Under the pieces are notes generated by a model that did not search any database, had not been told where the DNA came from, and saw only the letters and a list, made by a program, of their open reading frames with translations. Below, piece after piece: positions 9,036-19,393 of a DNA stretch of 64,000 nucleotides; the stretch's first letter is position 1, and each line of letters begins with the position of its first letter. Made by a program: the position numbers and the translations under genes. The DNA is from Coemansia sp. RSA 487 (Eukaryota > Kickxellomycota > Kickxellomycetes > Kickxellales > Kickxellaceae): assembly GCA_027577595.1 (NCBI GenBank), contig JANBRJ010000057.1, forward strand, positions 1 through 64,000, written 5' to 3'.

Positions 9036-9812
9036 TCATCCAACGATCATGCCTGTTAGATTTGCAATTGCCTGGTCCTCCGACACCGTGGCTTCCACAC
9101 CTTCGCTGCCTGTCTTTTGTTTGCCGCTCTTTTCGATTGTTGCGTCTGCGCTCGGGGCATCCAGCGGCTTGCACGTAATCAGCTTAATAGTGGTGATGGA
9201 GTTGACGTCGCCGTCCCAAGCACGAAGAGCCTTGACAACGGCGCCGTTTGTCAGATCTGGGACCTCGATCCCCGCCAGCCGGGCCTCCTTTGTCTCTGTC
9301 TCCATCACCTGTAAGAACAGCGCCTCCTTTGGAGTCAGCGCCTTGCCTTCCTTCTCCTCCAGCTCGTCGACTTCGTCCTGGTTCCTTTTCAAGTAGCTGC
9401 TCACCAGTTCCCGGAGCTCATTCTTTGTCCATACTTTCTTTTTCTTATCGTCTTCCAACTCGCCATCACCCAGCATACTGTCCATGTTGTCCCGGAACCA
9501 CACGACTTTCTGTCCCTTGGACATTGCTCCGCTTAACCGATCCGACTTGGTTTTGGCGATCTGCGACTCCTTGTGCATCGCCCGACTTATTTGTCTGGCC
9601 TTGCGTGAATACGGGTGTGCCTTCTCACGACCCTTGATCTTGCTCACCCTCTTGCGCTTGTTGTTTGGCTACACGGATAGTAGATAGTAAAATGAAAGCA
9701 TTTTTAGCATAGTGTGTTAGTATCAAGTGGATCTGGGGAGGGTGTTGCTGGCGTTTCTTCGCTCTTCCGTGGTCCGTAGTATGCTAACAAGGTCCTTCTG
9801 GGTGCATACCAT
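9036..9812 (-). CDS. TMA16: Translation machinery-associated protein 16, start codon alone in exon 1
   Basis: TMA16 is a 60S pre-ribosome assembly factor that binds late nuclear particles. The 211-aa product shows the family start MPNNKRKRVSKIKGREKAHP and SRKARQISRAMHKESQIAK, followed by a helical body. The first exon appears to contain only the ATG (9810-9812), directly followed by an intron 9669-9809 with donor GTATGC, an exact TACTAAC branch site (complement of 9716-9722) and acceptor TAG; exon 2 is 9036-9668. Without this intron the frame has no ATG before a stop. It is convergent with the Pex39-like gene. Confidence 0.88.
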
Positions 9813-10057
9813 TTCAAATAATAGTACTAATTGATAGAATAGGTTTGCTTCGGGTTTCTCTAGTTTACAAAAGATGAAGAAAAAAAGCTTAGCAGAAAAA
9901 GAGCTGGTTCTCAAAACATCCACTACCTACAAACACAAAAGTGAAAAAAAAGCTGAATAAAAAGGCGATGATTTAATCATAATTCCGTCAAACCGGCTTT
10001 AGTGTATAGAAAATATTGAAACTGAAGCAAAAAAAAGAAGAGCTGAATTGGGGATGC

Positions 10058-11617
10058 TTACTTGTACAGTCTCTTTTCGTAAGAGAACAGGTCGTGGACA
10101 CCGCCCTCGATCTGGGCAGCAGCCGAGCGACGCTCAAAGCGAACATCACCGTTGGAAACCATCTCCCAAAGCTTGTGCAGATGCGGCACGCCCATGTCCT
10201 GAAGCGAGTGCTGCAGGCCGGTGATAAGGTACGGGATGAACTGCTTGATCGAGCCCTTGTCGACAACAGCACCCGTGACGCCCTGAGCTACCTTGACCTT
10301 GTCGGACTCTGAGAAGTACCGGGCCTGCGATCCCGAGTTGTCGCTGTCATTGCGCTCCATTGCGTCAAGCGATCCCATACCACGGTACTTCTTCAGCCGC
10401 TTACCGTCAAGGAAAAAGTACTCCCCGGGAGCTTCGGTGGTGCCTGCAAGCAAGCTGCCCATCATGACGCAGGATGCGCCAAGCGCAAGCGCCTTGGCAA
10501 CATGGCCCACATTGCTGATGCCGCCGTCGGCGATGGTCGGGATGCCGAACTTGCGCGCAAACTGCGAGACCTGGAAAACACCGGTGCCCTGGGGCCGGCC
10601 GACAGCCATAACCTCTTGGGTGATGCAAATGGATCCAGATCCCATACCGATGCGCAGACCGTCAGCGCCAGCGGCGATCAGATTGGCGGCCTGGTCACGG
10701 GTAACAACGTTGCCAGCAAGGACATCGACCTTGGAGCCATACGTCTCCTTGATATGCTTGATCATATCGATTTGGAACGACGAGTTGCCCTGGGACGAGT
10801 CGATAACCACGACATCGAGGCCAGCGTCAACCAGCATGGCCAGGCGCTCGCGGTCAGCATTCCGGGTGCCGATGGCGGCGCCCACAAGCAGCTGCTTTGT
10901 CTGCGGGTGCTTGCTGGCCCACGGGTAGTCCCTGTTCTTGAGCAGATCGGAGCGCGCAACAAGCGACACAAGGTGGCCGTGCTCGTCGACAATGGGCAGC
11001 TTGCCCTTCTTGGAGTCGCGCAGGATCTGGTTGGCCTCGGCAAGGTTCACACCGTGCCGCGCAGTCACCACATCAGTAGTCATGATGGTCGACAGGTCGG
11101 TGCTAACGTCCTCGCGGAACCCAATGTCCCGGTTCGTAACGATGCCAACGAGCTTGCCGCCAGCCTTGCCGTCCTCGGTAATCGGAATACCGGTGAACCC
11201 GAGCCGCGTCTTGATGTCGATGACGTCGCGGATCTTGTGCGTGGGGCTCAGCACGATCGGATCGGTGATGAACCCGTTCTCGAATGTCTTGACCCTGCGC
11301 ACCATGGCGGCCTGCTCGTCTGGCGTGCAATTGTTGTGCAGGATGCCGATGCCGCCCAGCAGCGCAAGCGTGATCGCCATCTCCGACTCTGTCACCGTGT
11401 CCATGGGCGACGACGCAAACGGCGTCTTGAGCGTGATGTTGCGCGTGATCTTGGTCTCGAGGCTCACCGCATCCGCTGGGAAGTTGATGTACCCGGGAAG
11501 GATCAGGAAGTCGTTGTACGTCAGACCGCCGGTCCCCTTCAGATCAATCATGTCGCTGGCTGAAAGCCCGTCGCGCCCCATCTTCTCGAGCTCCTGGAAT
11601 ACAAGCTTGGTGTCCAT
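10058..11617 (-). CDS. Inosine-5'-monophosphate dehydrogenase
   Basis: IMPDH oxidises IMP to XMP with NAD+, the rate-limiting step to GMP, in the cytosol. The uninterrupted 519-aa product has the full family layout: N-terminal barrel ([27 protein letters not shown]), a Bateman insert with two CBS repeats (about residues 115-235, including [11 protein letters not shown] and [20 protein letters not shown]), [12 protein letters not shown], the active-site loop [13 protein letters not shown] with the catalytic Cys (near residue 328), the glycine-rich IADGGISN and GSLLAGT phosphate loops, and the C-terminal [15 protein letters not shown] flap. Its product feeds the GMP synthase encoded at 51.6 kb. 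A TATA element lies about 190 bp upstream. Confidence 0.97.
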   Translation of the reverse strand: MDTKLVFQELEKMGRDGLSASDMIDLKGTGGLTYNDFLILPGYINFPADAVSLETKITRNITLKTPFASSPMDTVTESEMAITLALLGGIGILHNNCTPDEQAAMVRRVKTFENGFITDPIVLSPTHKIRDVIDIKTRLGFTGIPITEDGKAGGKLVGIVTNRDIGFREDVSTDLSTIMTTDVVTARHGVNLAEANQILRDSKKGKLPIVDEHGHLVSLVARSDLLKNRDYPWASKHPQTKQLLVGAAIGTRNADRERLAMLVDAGLDVVVIDSSQGNSSFQIDMIKHIKETYGSKVDVLAGNVVTRDQAANLIAAGADGLRIGMGSGSICITQEVMAVGRPQGTGVFQVSQFARKFGIPTIADGGISNVGHVAKALALGASCVMMGSLLAGTTEAPGEYFFLDGKRLKKYRGMGSLDAMERNDSDNSGSQARYFSESDKVKVAQGVTGAVVDKGSIKQFIPYLITGLQHSLQDMGVPHLHKLWEMVSNGDVRFERRSAAAQIEGGVHDLFSYEKRLYK

Positions 11618-12423
11618 TTCCTTTTTTCGATGTCGCTTGTTTAAAAAAATCTACAACAGTGACGTAGCTGGCTTTTTTGAGGGGCTGATGATACGCAGGG
11701 GCGTTGCTGCAAAGTAAGAAAAATTTAGGGGGCAAGCGAGGAAAAGTCGATGCCCCCTCAATCGCATCCGAAGTGTTTTTGGAATGGGCGAATCTGTGCC
11801 CCTTTTATACCTCTCTAACTCCTCCCTCTGACAAACAGAAAAATTTTATCTTTCGCCAAACGCAAAAATTTTTCAATTGTTGTTGGGGTTTTTTTTGGCC
11901 TAGACCTCTTTTCACTGTTCCGCCGCATTTTCAGCCAATTGAAAAACATGAAGTGAAGTTGATCTTGTCGCAGGCTCCCCAATCCTGCCTGCTACCGGAC
12001 TTGGTCCTGGGTAGACAAGGACTGTATTATGTTGTAATCGCAGCGAAATATATTGCAGCTATTGAGAAAGACATCATCGACAGTCGTTGCCGTATACCGT
12101 TAAAGTGGCCAGTGCATTGTATATGACGTTTAAAATAATTGGAATATGAAGAAAGGCAAAATAAAATAAAGAACTGGAAATGAGAACGCCAAAAAAACAA
12201 AACAAACAAAAATGTCCACATAAAGTAAAAAGGTCGTCACAAGTAATATGGAAAATGTAAGATAATACTAGAAATAGCAGTTTAGAAAGAGTGCGTGGTA
12301 TGGTAATTTAGAGGGGGGAATATTATGATGTAGCAGATGGAGGAAATATTCATTTGGTTGTGTGTGCCTCAGCATTTTCTGCTTGTCAGACCAGCAAAGC
12401 TACTGTGCAAAAGAAGGGGGGCT
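11618..12423. other. Intergenic: IMPDH promoter and Whi3-like 3' flank
   Basis: About 0.8 kb between two minus-strand genes. A TATAAAAG box (complement of 11803-11810) probably serves IMPDH. The rest is A/T-rich with homopolymer runs and has no coding signal. The left end of the Whi3-like 3' untranslated region should lie near 12150-12423. Confidence 0.6.
11803..11810 (-). promoter_or_regulatory. TATA box of the IMP dehydrogenase gene
   Basis: Minus-strand TATAAAAG, about 190 bp upstream of the IMPDH ATG and followed by a purine-rich GGGGCA stretch. Assigned by sequence and position only. Confidence 0.4.
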
Positions 12424-12793
12424 CTACTGTTCCAATTGATGGATGGGCTGGTGCAAGAACGAGAGTGCATCCTTGGGAACGCTGTCGGCACTACCAGACC
12501 GCTGCTGCTTCTGTTGCTGTTGTTGCTGTTGCAACTGCTGTTGCTCATTTTGATCCTGTGCTGTCGTTGGGCTGGGGATTGGCGATGCCTGCGAGGACGA
12601 TGAGATAGAAAGGTGATGCTTGTGCTGATTGCTGTTATTGCTGTGTAGGTTGTTGCTGATTGTAGCGCTGCGGCTCATAGCTGGCGCACTGATAGGCGGT
12701 GAGGGCGTCGCCGCTTGGCGAAAAGTAGCCGCCACTGCTTGGTGGTAGATCGGCGACACCTGGCGAAGCTGTTGTTGCTGCTGTTGCTGTTGT

Positions 12794-12828
<35 letters not shown>

Positions 12829-15727
12829 CTGCTGCTGCTGTTGTTGTTGTTGTGGCTGTTGGGCCTGAACGGATTGCTGTTGCTGTTGCTGTTGCGAGAG
12901 CGGTGTGTGCAGCGCAGATAGAGGATATCCGTATGGCGATCCGTTGATCGTGCCATATCCGCTGGCCATTGCCGCCGCCGCCGCCGCCATAGCAGCCGAG
13001 TTCAAGGTAGCGCTGCTTACAATTCCCGGGGTAGTGGGGTTGTTTTGCGAGCGGATCCCAAGCGGATTCTTCGAGTACGACAGGCGAATACCACTACCGA
13101 CCGAGGTGGAGAGCATGCGCCCATCCATATCGTTCATCGCCAGCGTGGCAAAATCAATGCTATCAAACTCGACAAAGCACATCGGCCCCGAGTTCGCCTT
13201 TGTCCTGAAAGACATGCGCTTGTATCCAATGGTGTTCCGGAACAGCTGACGCAGCTCCTCCTCCTTGGCACTCGGGGGAAGGTTGCCCACATACAGAGTG
13301 TTGCATGGCGGGTTCTGGTCGTTCGAATTGACGCTGCGTGTCGTGGCCATCGGGAGCACCATGCCAGTCGGCGTTGCAATTGACGCGCTGTATGGAACGC
13401 CCATCGGCGATATCAGGCTGGCTGCTGAAAGATGCCCGAGATTCAGCTGGTTGATACGTGGCTGCAAGGCGGCCAGATCAAGAACCGCTGGTCGGTGGTT
13501 GGCAAGGCCTTTATGTGTGCTTGGCTGCTGAGGCTGAGACAGCTGCTCTTGCTGCTGCGGCTGAGATTGTTGTTGGGACGGCGTCTGGGGCTGGGCCGAT
13601 GGTTGCTGCTGAGTCTGTTGCTGAGACTGGATGGTCATGTGCAATGCGTCACCATCGCAGCTGTTGGGCTCAGACAACGACTGCTGCTGGGACTGCTGTT
13701 GCTGCGGTGCAGTCACCGAAATGCCGTTTGTCATGCTGCTAGACGAAAGCGCCATCGACGAAGACACAGGCGTGCTGCTGTGTACAGAACCTCTGCGGCC
13801 CAGCAGCATGCTCGAGTGCGAGCCAGTTGATGAGAGATTCGATGACAGCTGGTGGTCGCTGTACATGAACCCACCAACGGTGCCTGCAGTCCCAGGCATT
13901 GGCGGAATAGAGCCTGACACTGCCGCAGACGACGCAGGCTGCTCGCCACTGCTCGAAAATGCAGACGAAAACTGGTTGGAGCTGAAGCTGCGGTGCGCGC
14001 TTGCGCCAAGAATTGGTGCAGACGCCAGCGGAGCATCGTTGAATGGATTGAACGTACGCGCTGCGGAGATGCGCAAATGCTCGGGGCGGTTGGCCGATGC
14101 AAGCATGTTATTGGTCAGGCCAGCGGTGCGCGGAAGAGCAGACTGCTGCTGACTCTGTGTCTGCTGCGTCTGCTGAGCCGCTTGCTGTTGTTGCTGTTGC
14201 TGCTGTTGCTGCTGCTGCTGTTGGAATCCAAGAGAGGTTGTTGGCGTGTCAAGACCAAAAGTAGCAGCCACGGCTGTTGAGAGGCCGAGTGACGAAAGAC
14301 CACGCTTGGTGTGGAGGTTCTTTTTCGCCATTTCCGCCTTGAGCGAACAGTTCTTCTCCACGTCGACCTTGCGGCCAGTCAAGATGTCCCGGGCCTCCAG
14401 AGCCTCGACCCGCGAATGGAACTTTGCAAACCCAATCTATACCAGATAACAAGACAGGAAGGATAAAGAGCGTGCATGTTGCGTGACCACAAACGATGCC
14501 GTTGGCGCATTGATTAATACGATGTGCATGAATGTTTCCTTTTTTAAAAGAAAATAGCAGTTGAGCAAAGGCGTGCAAGGTCTTGCAAAATATCGATAAG
14601 GAAGTCGTGGTTCAAAACAGCAAAGCAAGAAGAGTCTGCTTCCTGTTTGCCTCTTTTGCATTACTTTGAAGTGTACAGAAAAAAGCAGGTGGGAAGAGGC
14701 AGAATAGGGGGGCGTTTTGGTTTTGCCACACATTGAAGAAAAGCAGCTAAATGAAAGGTAGCAGCAACGTCATCTTAAAAGTCGATTCAGCTACAGACTT
14801 TTATCCCCTGTTTTTTCTTTTTAGGAACCGGTTGGTGGTTATGCCGAAACCATTGTCGTTATGCGAAAGTCACTTCCCCTCTAGCGAAAACAAAACCCCG
14901 GTGGATAAAAAAAATGGGGGAAGGGAGCGAAGCTTACAAATAGGAGAAAAGGCCGGGCCAGATACTATTTTTGTCGAGTGCAAACCACCATACAGCCCAG
15001 CCAAGCCTATCAAGCCAAAAAGGAAAGTGTCTTTTTTTCCGCTGTTCATCGATTTTCATGGAAAGTAAATAGAACTCAAATGTGTGGTCTTTGTGGATGG
15101 GGCAGAATGAAGAGGAGGAAAAAGGAAAATCGCTTCACCTCCAGCAAAGACAATCGCCTAGATAGTCCACGTAAACGGCCATTTCATCTGGTCTGTTTGG
15201 CTTTAACCGAGCAACGGAAGGGAAACAAGGGAAACTTGGGAACAAGGGTAAATTACTGCTTGCACAGAGGAAATAAGTGGAAAGGGGAGGAGGAAGCGTA
15301 CACACAGTGCGGTTTGATTGTGGGGAAGAGCGAGAATAAGGTACAAAAACAAGAACACGCACATGGAAAAGGGATTGAAAATGTTTTAAGGTTGCGCATG
15401 CTGTCCTGTCTTCCGCCCATTTGCACGGTTGTGTATGCCACGCGTGGTGGTGGATATGGAGGTTGAACAAGAAAAAGGAATATGACAAAAAGAAGAATTA
15501 GAGACATACGCGGCACTGGCCTGTGAGGGCAAACGGAGCGGCTGTCCATGGCGGTGTGTACTTACAATCTGTTTCTTTTGGGAGTCCTTGTCGGTGTCGT
15601 CGATGCTGGGAACCTTCAAGGTAGCGGCCTCAAAACCAGGCGAAAAGGTAAACATGTTTTGGAACTCGCGCTCCTTCATGTCATCGGGAAACCCGACAAC
15701 AAAGATTGTGGTGATCTCCTCGCTCAT
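12424..15727 (-). CDS. Two-RRM Whi3/Scw1-like RNA-binding protein with polyglutamine
   Basis: Fungal Whi3/Scw1 proteins bind G1-cyclin and cell-wall mRNAs and can condense through polyQ. Exon 1 (15566-15727) encodes MSEEITTIFVVGFPDDMKER, the first half of RRM1; exon 2 (12424-14436) resumes in phase with IGFAKFHSRVEALEARDIL and completes it. The intron has donor GTAAGT and acceptor TATAG and is 1,129 bp, long for a fungus. The second RRM (about residues 430-510) carries CNTLYVGNLPPSAKEEEL, then MSFRTKANSGPMCFVEF and GIRLSYSKNPLGIRSQ, the Whi3-type signature. Gln tracts lie near residue 126 and at about 581-610 (roughly 28 Gln). Spliced length is 724 aa. Family call strong; exact orthology is inferred. 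Confidence 0.88.
12773..12855. repeat. CAG/CAA polyglutamine tract in the Whi3-like gene
   Basis: Read on the minus strand, a mixed CAG/CAA run encodes roughly 28 glutamines just before LRQVSPIYHQ. The long pure CAG blocks make it length-variable in principle. On the plus strand the same bases give a meaningless leucine run. Confidence 0.85.
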
Positions 15728-17398
15728 GTCTTTACGACCAAAAGAACAAACACTAAGAGCCGGGATGGAGAAGGCTACCTGAAAGAAGCACGTCGTGCAA
15801 GATTGAAAGAGGGTCGTAAGGATGAAAAAGGGACGTTAAAAAGTGCAAAGAAAGAAACGACGATGTGAAATGCCACAGGAGGTACAGAAAGAAAGAGTAT
15901 TAGAATGGGAAAAAAAAACTCAATAGATAAGGTAAGAAAAAAGTCTCCCCTTTCTTTGTTGGAGGTTAAAGAGGGATGCCAAGTGGACAAAAGAAACAAG
16001 CAGGAGGAGGAAGAAAGAGGTGAAGAGAACTGCAAAGTATGCAATGCTGTGCGGGTTTTTTTTATGCGCGGATTTGGTTTAGTCCTGGTTGTAAATAAAA
16101 AGGAAAAAAAGAGAAAAAGAAAAAGTACGCAAGAGAAAAAAAGCGAAGACAAGAGTTGTTGCGGCAGGGCTACTTTAGCCAGTGAAGAACTTTTTCCTAT
16201 TCCCCAAGGGACTGGACAAGGAAAAGTAGTGGATGAGCGGGATGGATGGGGAAGGGGGAACCACAAAACCAAGAAAGGATGAAAAGCGTAATGTGTTAAG
16301 TGGGGAAAAGAGAGTTTCGGCAGGCAAAAGTTTGGAATCCAGAGATGGAGTTTAGCTTGTTTGTATGCCGAGTGCGCAGTAAGGCGGCGATAAGATCTGG
16401 ACAAAAGAAAAGTCTGTGGGCAAAATGGGCTCTGCTGCTTGCTTTCTTTCTTTTGTTTGCCTATGCGCCAGCAGGGTGAATGAGGCGAGTATTGTTAGCA
16501 AAATGCGACTGCTCAATTGAACCTGCTGTTTGCTTAGTAAACTGATGGAGGCTTGGAAAAGTGGTTTGGGATACCAAGGTCGTTTTGTCCGGTTTGAAAA
16601 GTGCGATGCTCTTGAGCCGATGAAACGACCAGACTTTTGATGTTTTTTCTCTCTCGGTCTGCGTAGATTTTGGAATGGAAAGAACGTATTCTGAGAAGCG
16701 CCAGAACTAACAATTATTGTTTAGTTTTGCTACGTCGTGCAATGTGTTGGATATGACTTGAGATAATGTAAACCAAGATGGATAGAGCCTGGAGGGGGGA
16801 AGTATTTGAATGCCAACAAGTAGTCAAAAATAATGTAAAGATGGCCAAGAGAGAAAAGCTGGGTGGGGGTTTTTTTTCGGCTAGAACAGTGACGATTGAG
16901 AGGGCTGGAATCGTCTAAAGTGTGTTCAATTTGGTCGCGCATTGGCGCATAAAGAAGGCTTTCTTCTCTCGCTGCAGGTTGGTTGCAGCGATTCGGCGTA
17001 ACATATTTACGATCACCCACCGAAAGCAAACTGCACAGCATATCCGCTTGTCAACGAATACGCAAGAGTGGCTCTGCCGCCACGCACCAGGACTGTCACT
17101 CCAAGGCCAAAGCAGCCGAGAGAGCAATACGCAAAGGACCATATTGCGTTACTTGCTGATCCTCAAAGGTCATAAAAGAGATTGCAGCTGCGAACCGGTC
17201 CTCTTTCTGGATTTGCACTTCACAGTCCTTGTTCCTTTGGAAGCCAAACGCGTGCACAAAGGACGCAGGATATTGCGGGCTGTATCTGCACCAACTTGGA
17301 ATGATTGCATGTCTATCAACAGTGAGTTTGATTATACACAAGTCGTGAAAAAAATAACAATAGCAAAACACGGATAACAAACAGAAGGCATATGCACG
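15728..17398. other. Intergenic: long leader/promoter of the Whi3-like gene
   Basis: About 1.7 kb upstream of the Whi3-like start on the minus strand, strongly pyrimidine-rich on that strand between 15.8 and 16.4 kb. A 209-codon frame there reads as Phe/Leu/Ser low complexity and is not credible as protein. A long regulated 5' leader is plausible, as in other cell-cycle RNA-binding genes, but unproved. Nothing else was recognised up to the next gene's stop at 17399. Confidence 0.5.
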
Positions 17399-19393
17399 CT
17401 AAGGCATTCCGCCTACCGAAATCGCTGAAGCCACACCGCCGCTGCTGCAGCTGCGGGGCTCCCGCCACCGCCGGCTGGATCTGTGCCGCCGAGGCCGCTG
17501 GTACCGCCCGCAGCTCGTAACGCTCCCAGAACCAGCAATAGCCGGGTCCAGCGACACCAAGTCGCCGGTGCCAAAGCCAATCAGGTCGCGGTCAGGAACA
17601 AGGGCGGTGGCCGCTGGCTGATTGCGATGGTGGCTGCTGTAAGTCCGCGCAAGCACGGCGCTCTCGTAGTAGTGGTCGTCGCGGGAGTGCAGCTCGGCAA
17701 CCATGGCGCGTGCCGTGCTGTGGCCGTCCAGGCGCCTGCCGCCCGACGCCACCACATAGTGCTCGTTGGCCCTGGCCATTGTGTTTCGGATGTGCAGAAG
17801 CGCTGCCATTTCGCGGCGCTTGTTTCCCGGCCACTGCAGCTTGCGCGCGCTGGCCACGAACAGCCGCTTGCTCAGCTCTGGGCTCAGAGCCCCGTCATCC
17901 ACCACGGTCGATGTCGACGACAGCCGCGAGCCCTTTGTGCCTTCGTCGCCCTTCCGCGCCGTTGTTCGGAGCTCCGCAGCCAGCACGTCGATTGCAGGTA
18001 GCTCAAAGTACGCGCCCGTCAGGTCGTACTCGTCTGTAGAGAATTCGTCGTCGTCTGCCGCCCATGCATCCATCCGCTTCTGCTCGGCGGCGGTTAGCGG
18101 TGGCGGATGGAACAGCCGTCCCAGCCCATTTCCGCTGCGCCTCTTGTTAATTTCCTTCTGTGCACGACTGTGCGCCTTGATCCGCAGTCTATGCTTCGGC
18201 TCACCATCGCTTTTGATGTTGCTATCCTCTGTTCCTGCCAGCACCATCCGCACAGGCGATCCCAGCAGCCCGTATGCCTTGCTGTTCTCGGTGCTGCTGT
18301 GTATGCCTGCAAGTGTCGAACGGACCGCCGACGCCACTTTGCGTTGCACCAGCTGCTTGTGCCAGTGTGTCTTGCGGCCAGCAACATCCTGCGATCCGCG
18401 CATCTCCGTGCTAGCTCCCAGGCGCCCAAGAGTCAGCTGTCTGCGCTGGAGCGGTGTGTCTACGGATCCAGCGTCTGTGGCAGCAGTAGCGGCGGATGGC
18501 TTGACAGGCGACGACGTTTCTGGCAGCCCAGTGTGCAGTAGCAGTGTGCGCCGTTTGTGCTGCGTGGGCTTGGACAACGCCGTTTCGGCATCCTTGCGTA
18601 CAATAAACGCCGCGCTGCGTGGTGGTGCATTATCTGCGATGTTGCATGCCCGTGCCATTCCGCCATTGGCACTGCACTGCGTGTGATCCAAGGACCCTGC
18701 ACCAGACCCATTGCCTGCTGCAGCCATGGCCAAGCTGGGAAACAACCGTGGAGGGCCCAAGGCTGCTATACCTAGCTGCTCCTCGGCCGCTGCACCCGCA
18801 GCCGTGCTGCCGCCACCATTCGTCAGATCAGCTCCGAATACAGCCAATGCATCGCTGCAATCTTGCGTGGCAAGTGTGTCGTCAGACTCGCCTCCACTGC
18901 TTTCGTCACCGCTGCTGCTTTCACTTGTTCTGCGCTCATTGATGTGCTGCTGTTGCTGTTGCTGCTGCTGCTGCTGTTGCAATATCGTGTCCTCCTGACT
19001 ATCAGTTGATGGTGCTGTGTTTTCTGTATCGCTCAGCTTTGGCTCGCTTCTCTTGCTTATCAGGTACGAAATCACTGGTATACTGCGCCGCCGTAATGTT
19101 TTGACCCCTGCATTGCTTTCGCCATTGAACTTGCACGACAGCTTCTTTCGAAGAATATTCTTTTCCGGCGTGTCTGAATCGTCGCCCGATGCGAGCATCA
19201 CCGTTTTGACGACTGGTGCCGTTGCTGTGCTTGGTACTTCGTGTCGCCGCAGGCTAAAGTAGCTTTGGCGCTTTGGCTTGTCGGCAGCAAGATACTCCTT
19301 CTCTAAAGAGCCGCTGTAAATACTGTGCGTGTCTGGATCAACCGTATGTGCCGCCAGAACATCACGCCTGTATCTCTTGCGAAAGAAATTCAT
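17399..19393 (-). CDS. Disordered Ser/Arg/Ala-rich protein (664 aa), function unknown
   Basis: The frame is open for 664 codons and starts at an ATG (MNFFRKRYRRDVLAAHTV). The N-terminus is basic and followed by short motifs (DTHSIYSGSLEKEYLAADK, RQSYFSLRRHEVP) and RRRSIPVISYLISKR. The middle has a Gln run near residue 140 and acidic serine patches. The C-terminal third is enriched in Arg and Ala and ends GGVASAISVGGMP. No domain, signal peptide or membrane segment was recognised. Strong third-position GC and absence of stops in only this frame support coding; function cannot be inferred. Confidence 0.72.
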   Translation of the reverse strand: MNFFRKRYRRDVLAAHTVDPDTHSIYSGSLEKEYLAADKPKRQSYFSLRRHEVPSTATAPVVKTVMLASGDDSDTPEKNILRKKLSCKFNGESNAGVKTLRRRSIPVISYLISKRSEPKLSDTENTAPSTDSQEDTILQQQQQQQQQQQHINERRTSESSSGDESSGGESDDTLATQDCSDALAVFGADLTNGGGSTAAGAAAEEQLGIAALGPPRLFPSLAMAAAGNGSGAGSLDHTQCSANGGMARACNIADNAPPRSAAFIVRKDAETALSKPTQHKRRTLLLHTGLPETSSPVKPSAATAATDAGSVDTPLQRRQLTLGRLGASTEMRGSQDVAGRKTHWHKQLVQRKVASAVRSTLAGIHSSTENSKAYGLLGSPVRMVLAGTEDSNIKSDGEPKHRLRIKAHSRAQKEINKRRSGNGLGRLFHPPPLTAAEQKRMDAWAADDDEFSTDEYDLTGAYFELPAIDVLAAELRTTARKGDEGTKGSRLSSTSTVVDDGALSPELSKRLFVASARKLQWPGNKRREMAALLHIRNTMARANEHYVVASGGRRLDGHSTARAMVAELHSRDDHYYESAVLARTYSSHHRNQPAATALVPDRDLIGFGTGDLVSLDPAIAGSGSVTSCGRYQRPRRHRSSRRWREPRSCSSGGVASAISVGGMP

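Noticed and set aside
10502-11563. 353-codon plus-strand open frame
   Set aside because: Lies exactly antisense to the IMP dehydrogenase gene; composition follows that gene's codon bias.
12715-12921. Leucine-run frame on the plus strand
   Set aside because: It is the reverse reading of the polyglutamine tract in the Whi3-like gene.
15775-16404. 209-codon minus-strand frame
   Set aside because: Phe/Leu/Ser low complexity from a pyrimidine-rich leader upstream of the Whi3-like gene.
17766-18686. 306-codon plus-strand open frame
   Set aside because: Antisense to the disordered 664-aa protein. Either strand is hard to prove, but the minus frame is longer, begins with ATG and has plausible motifs.
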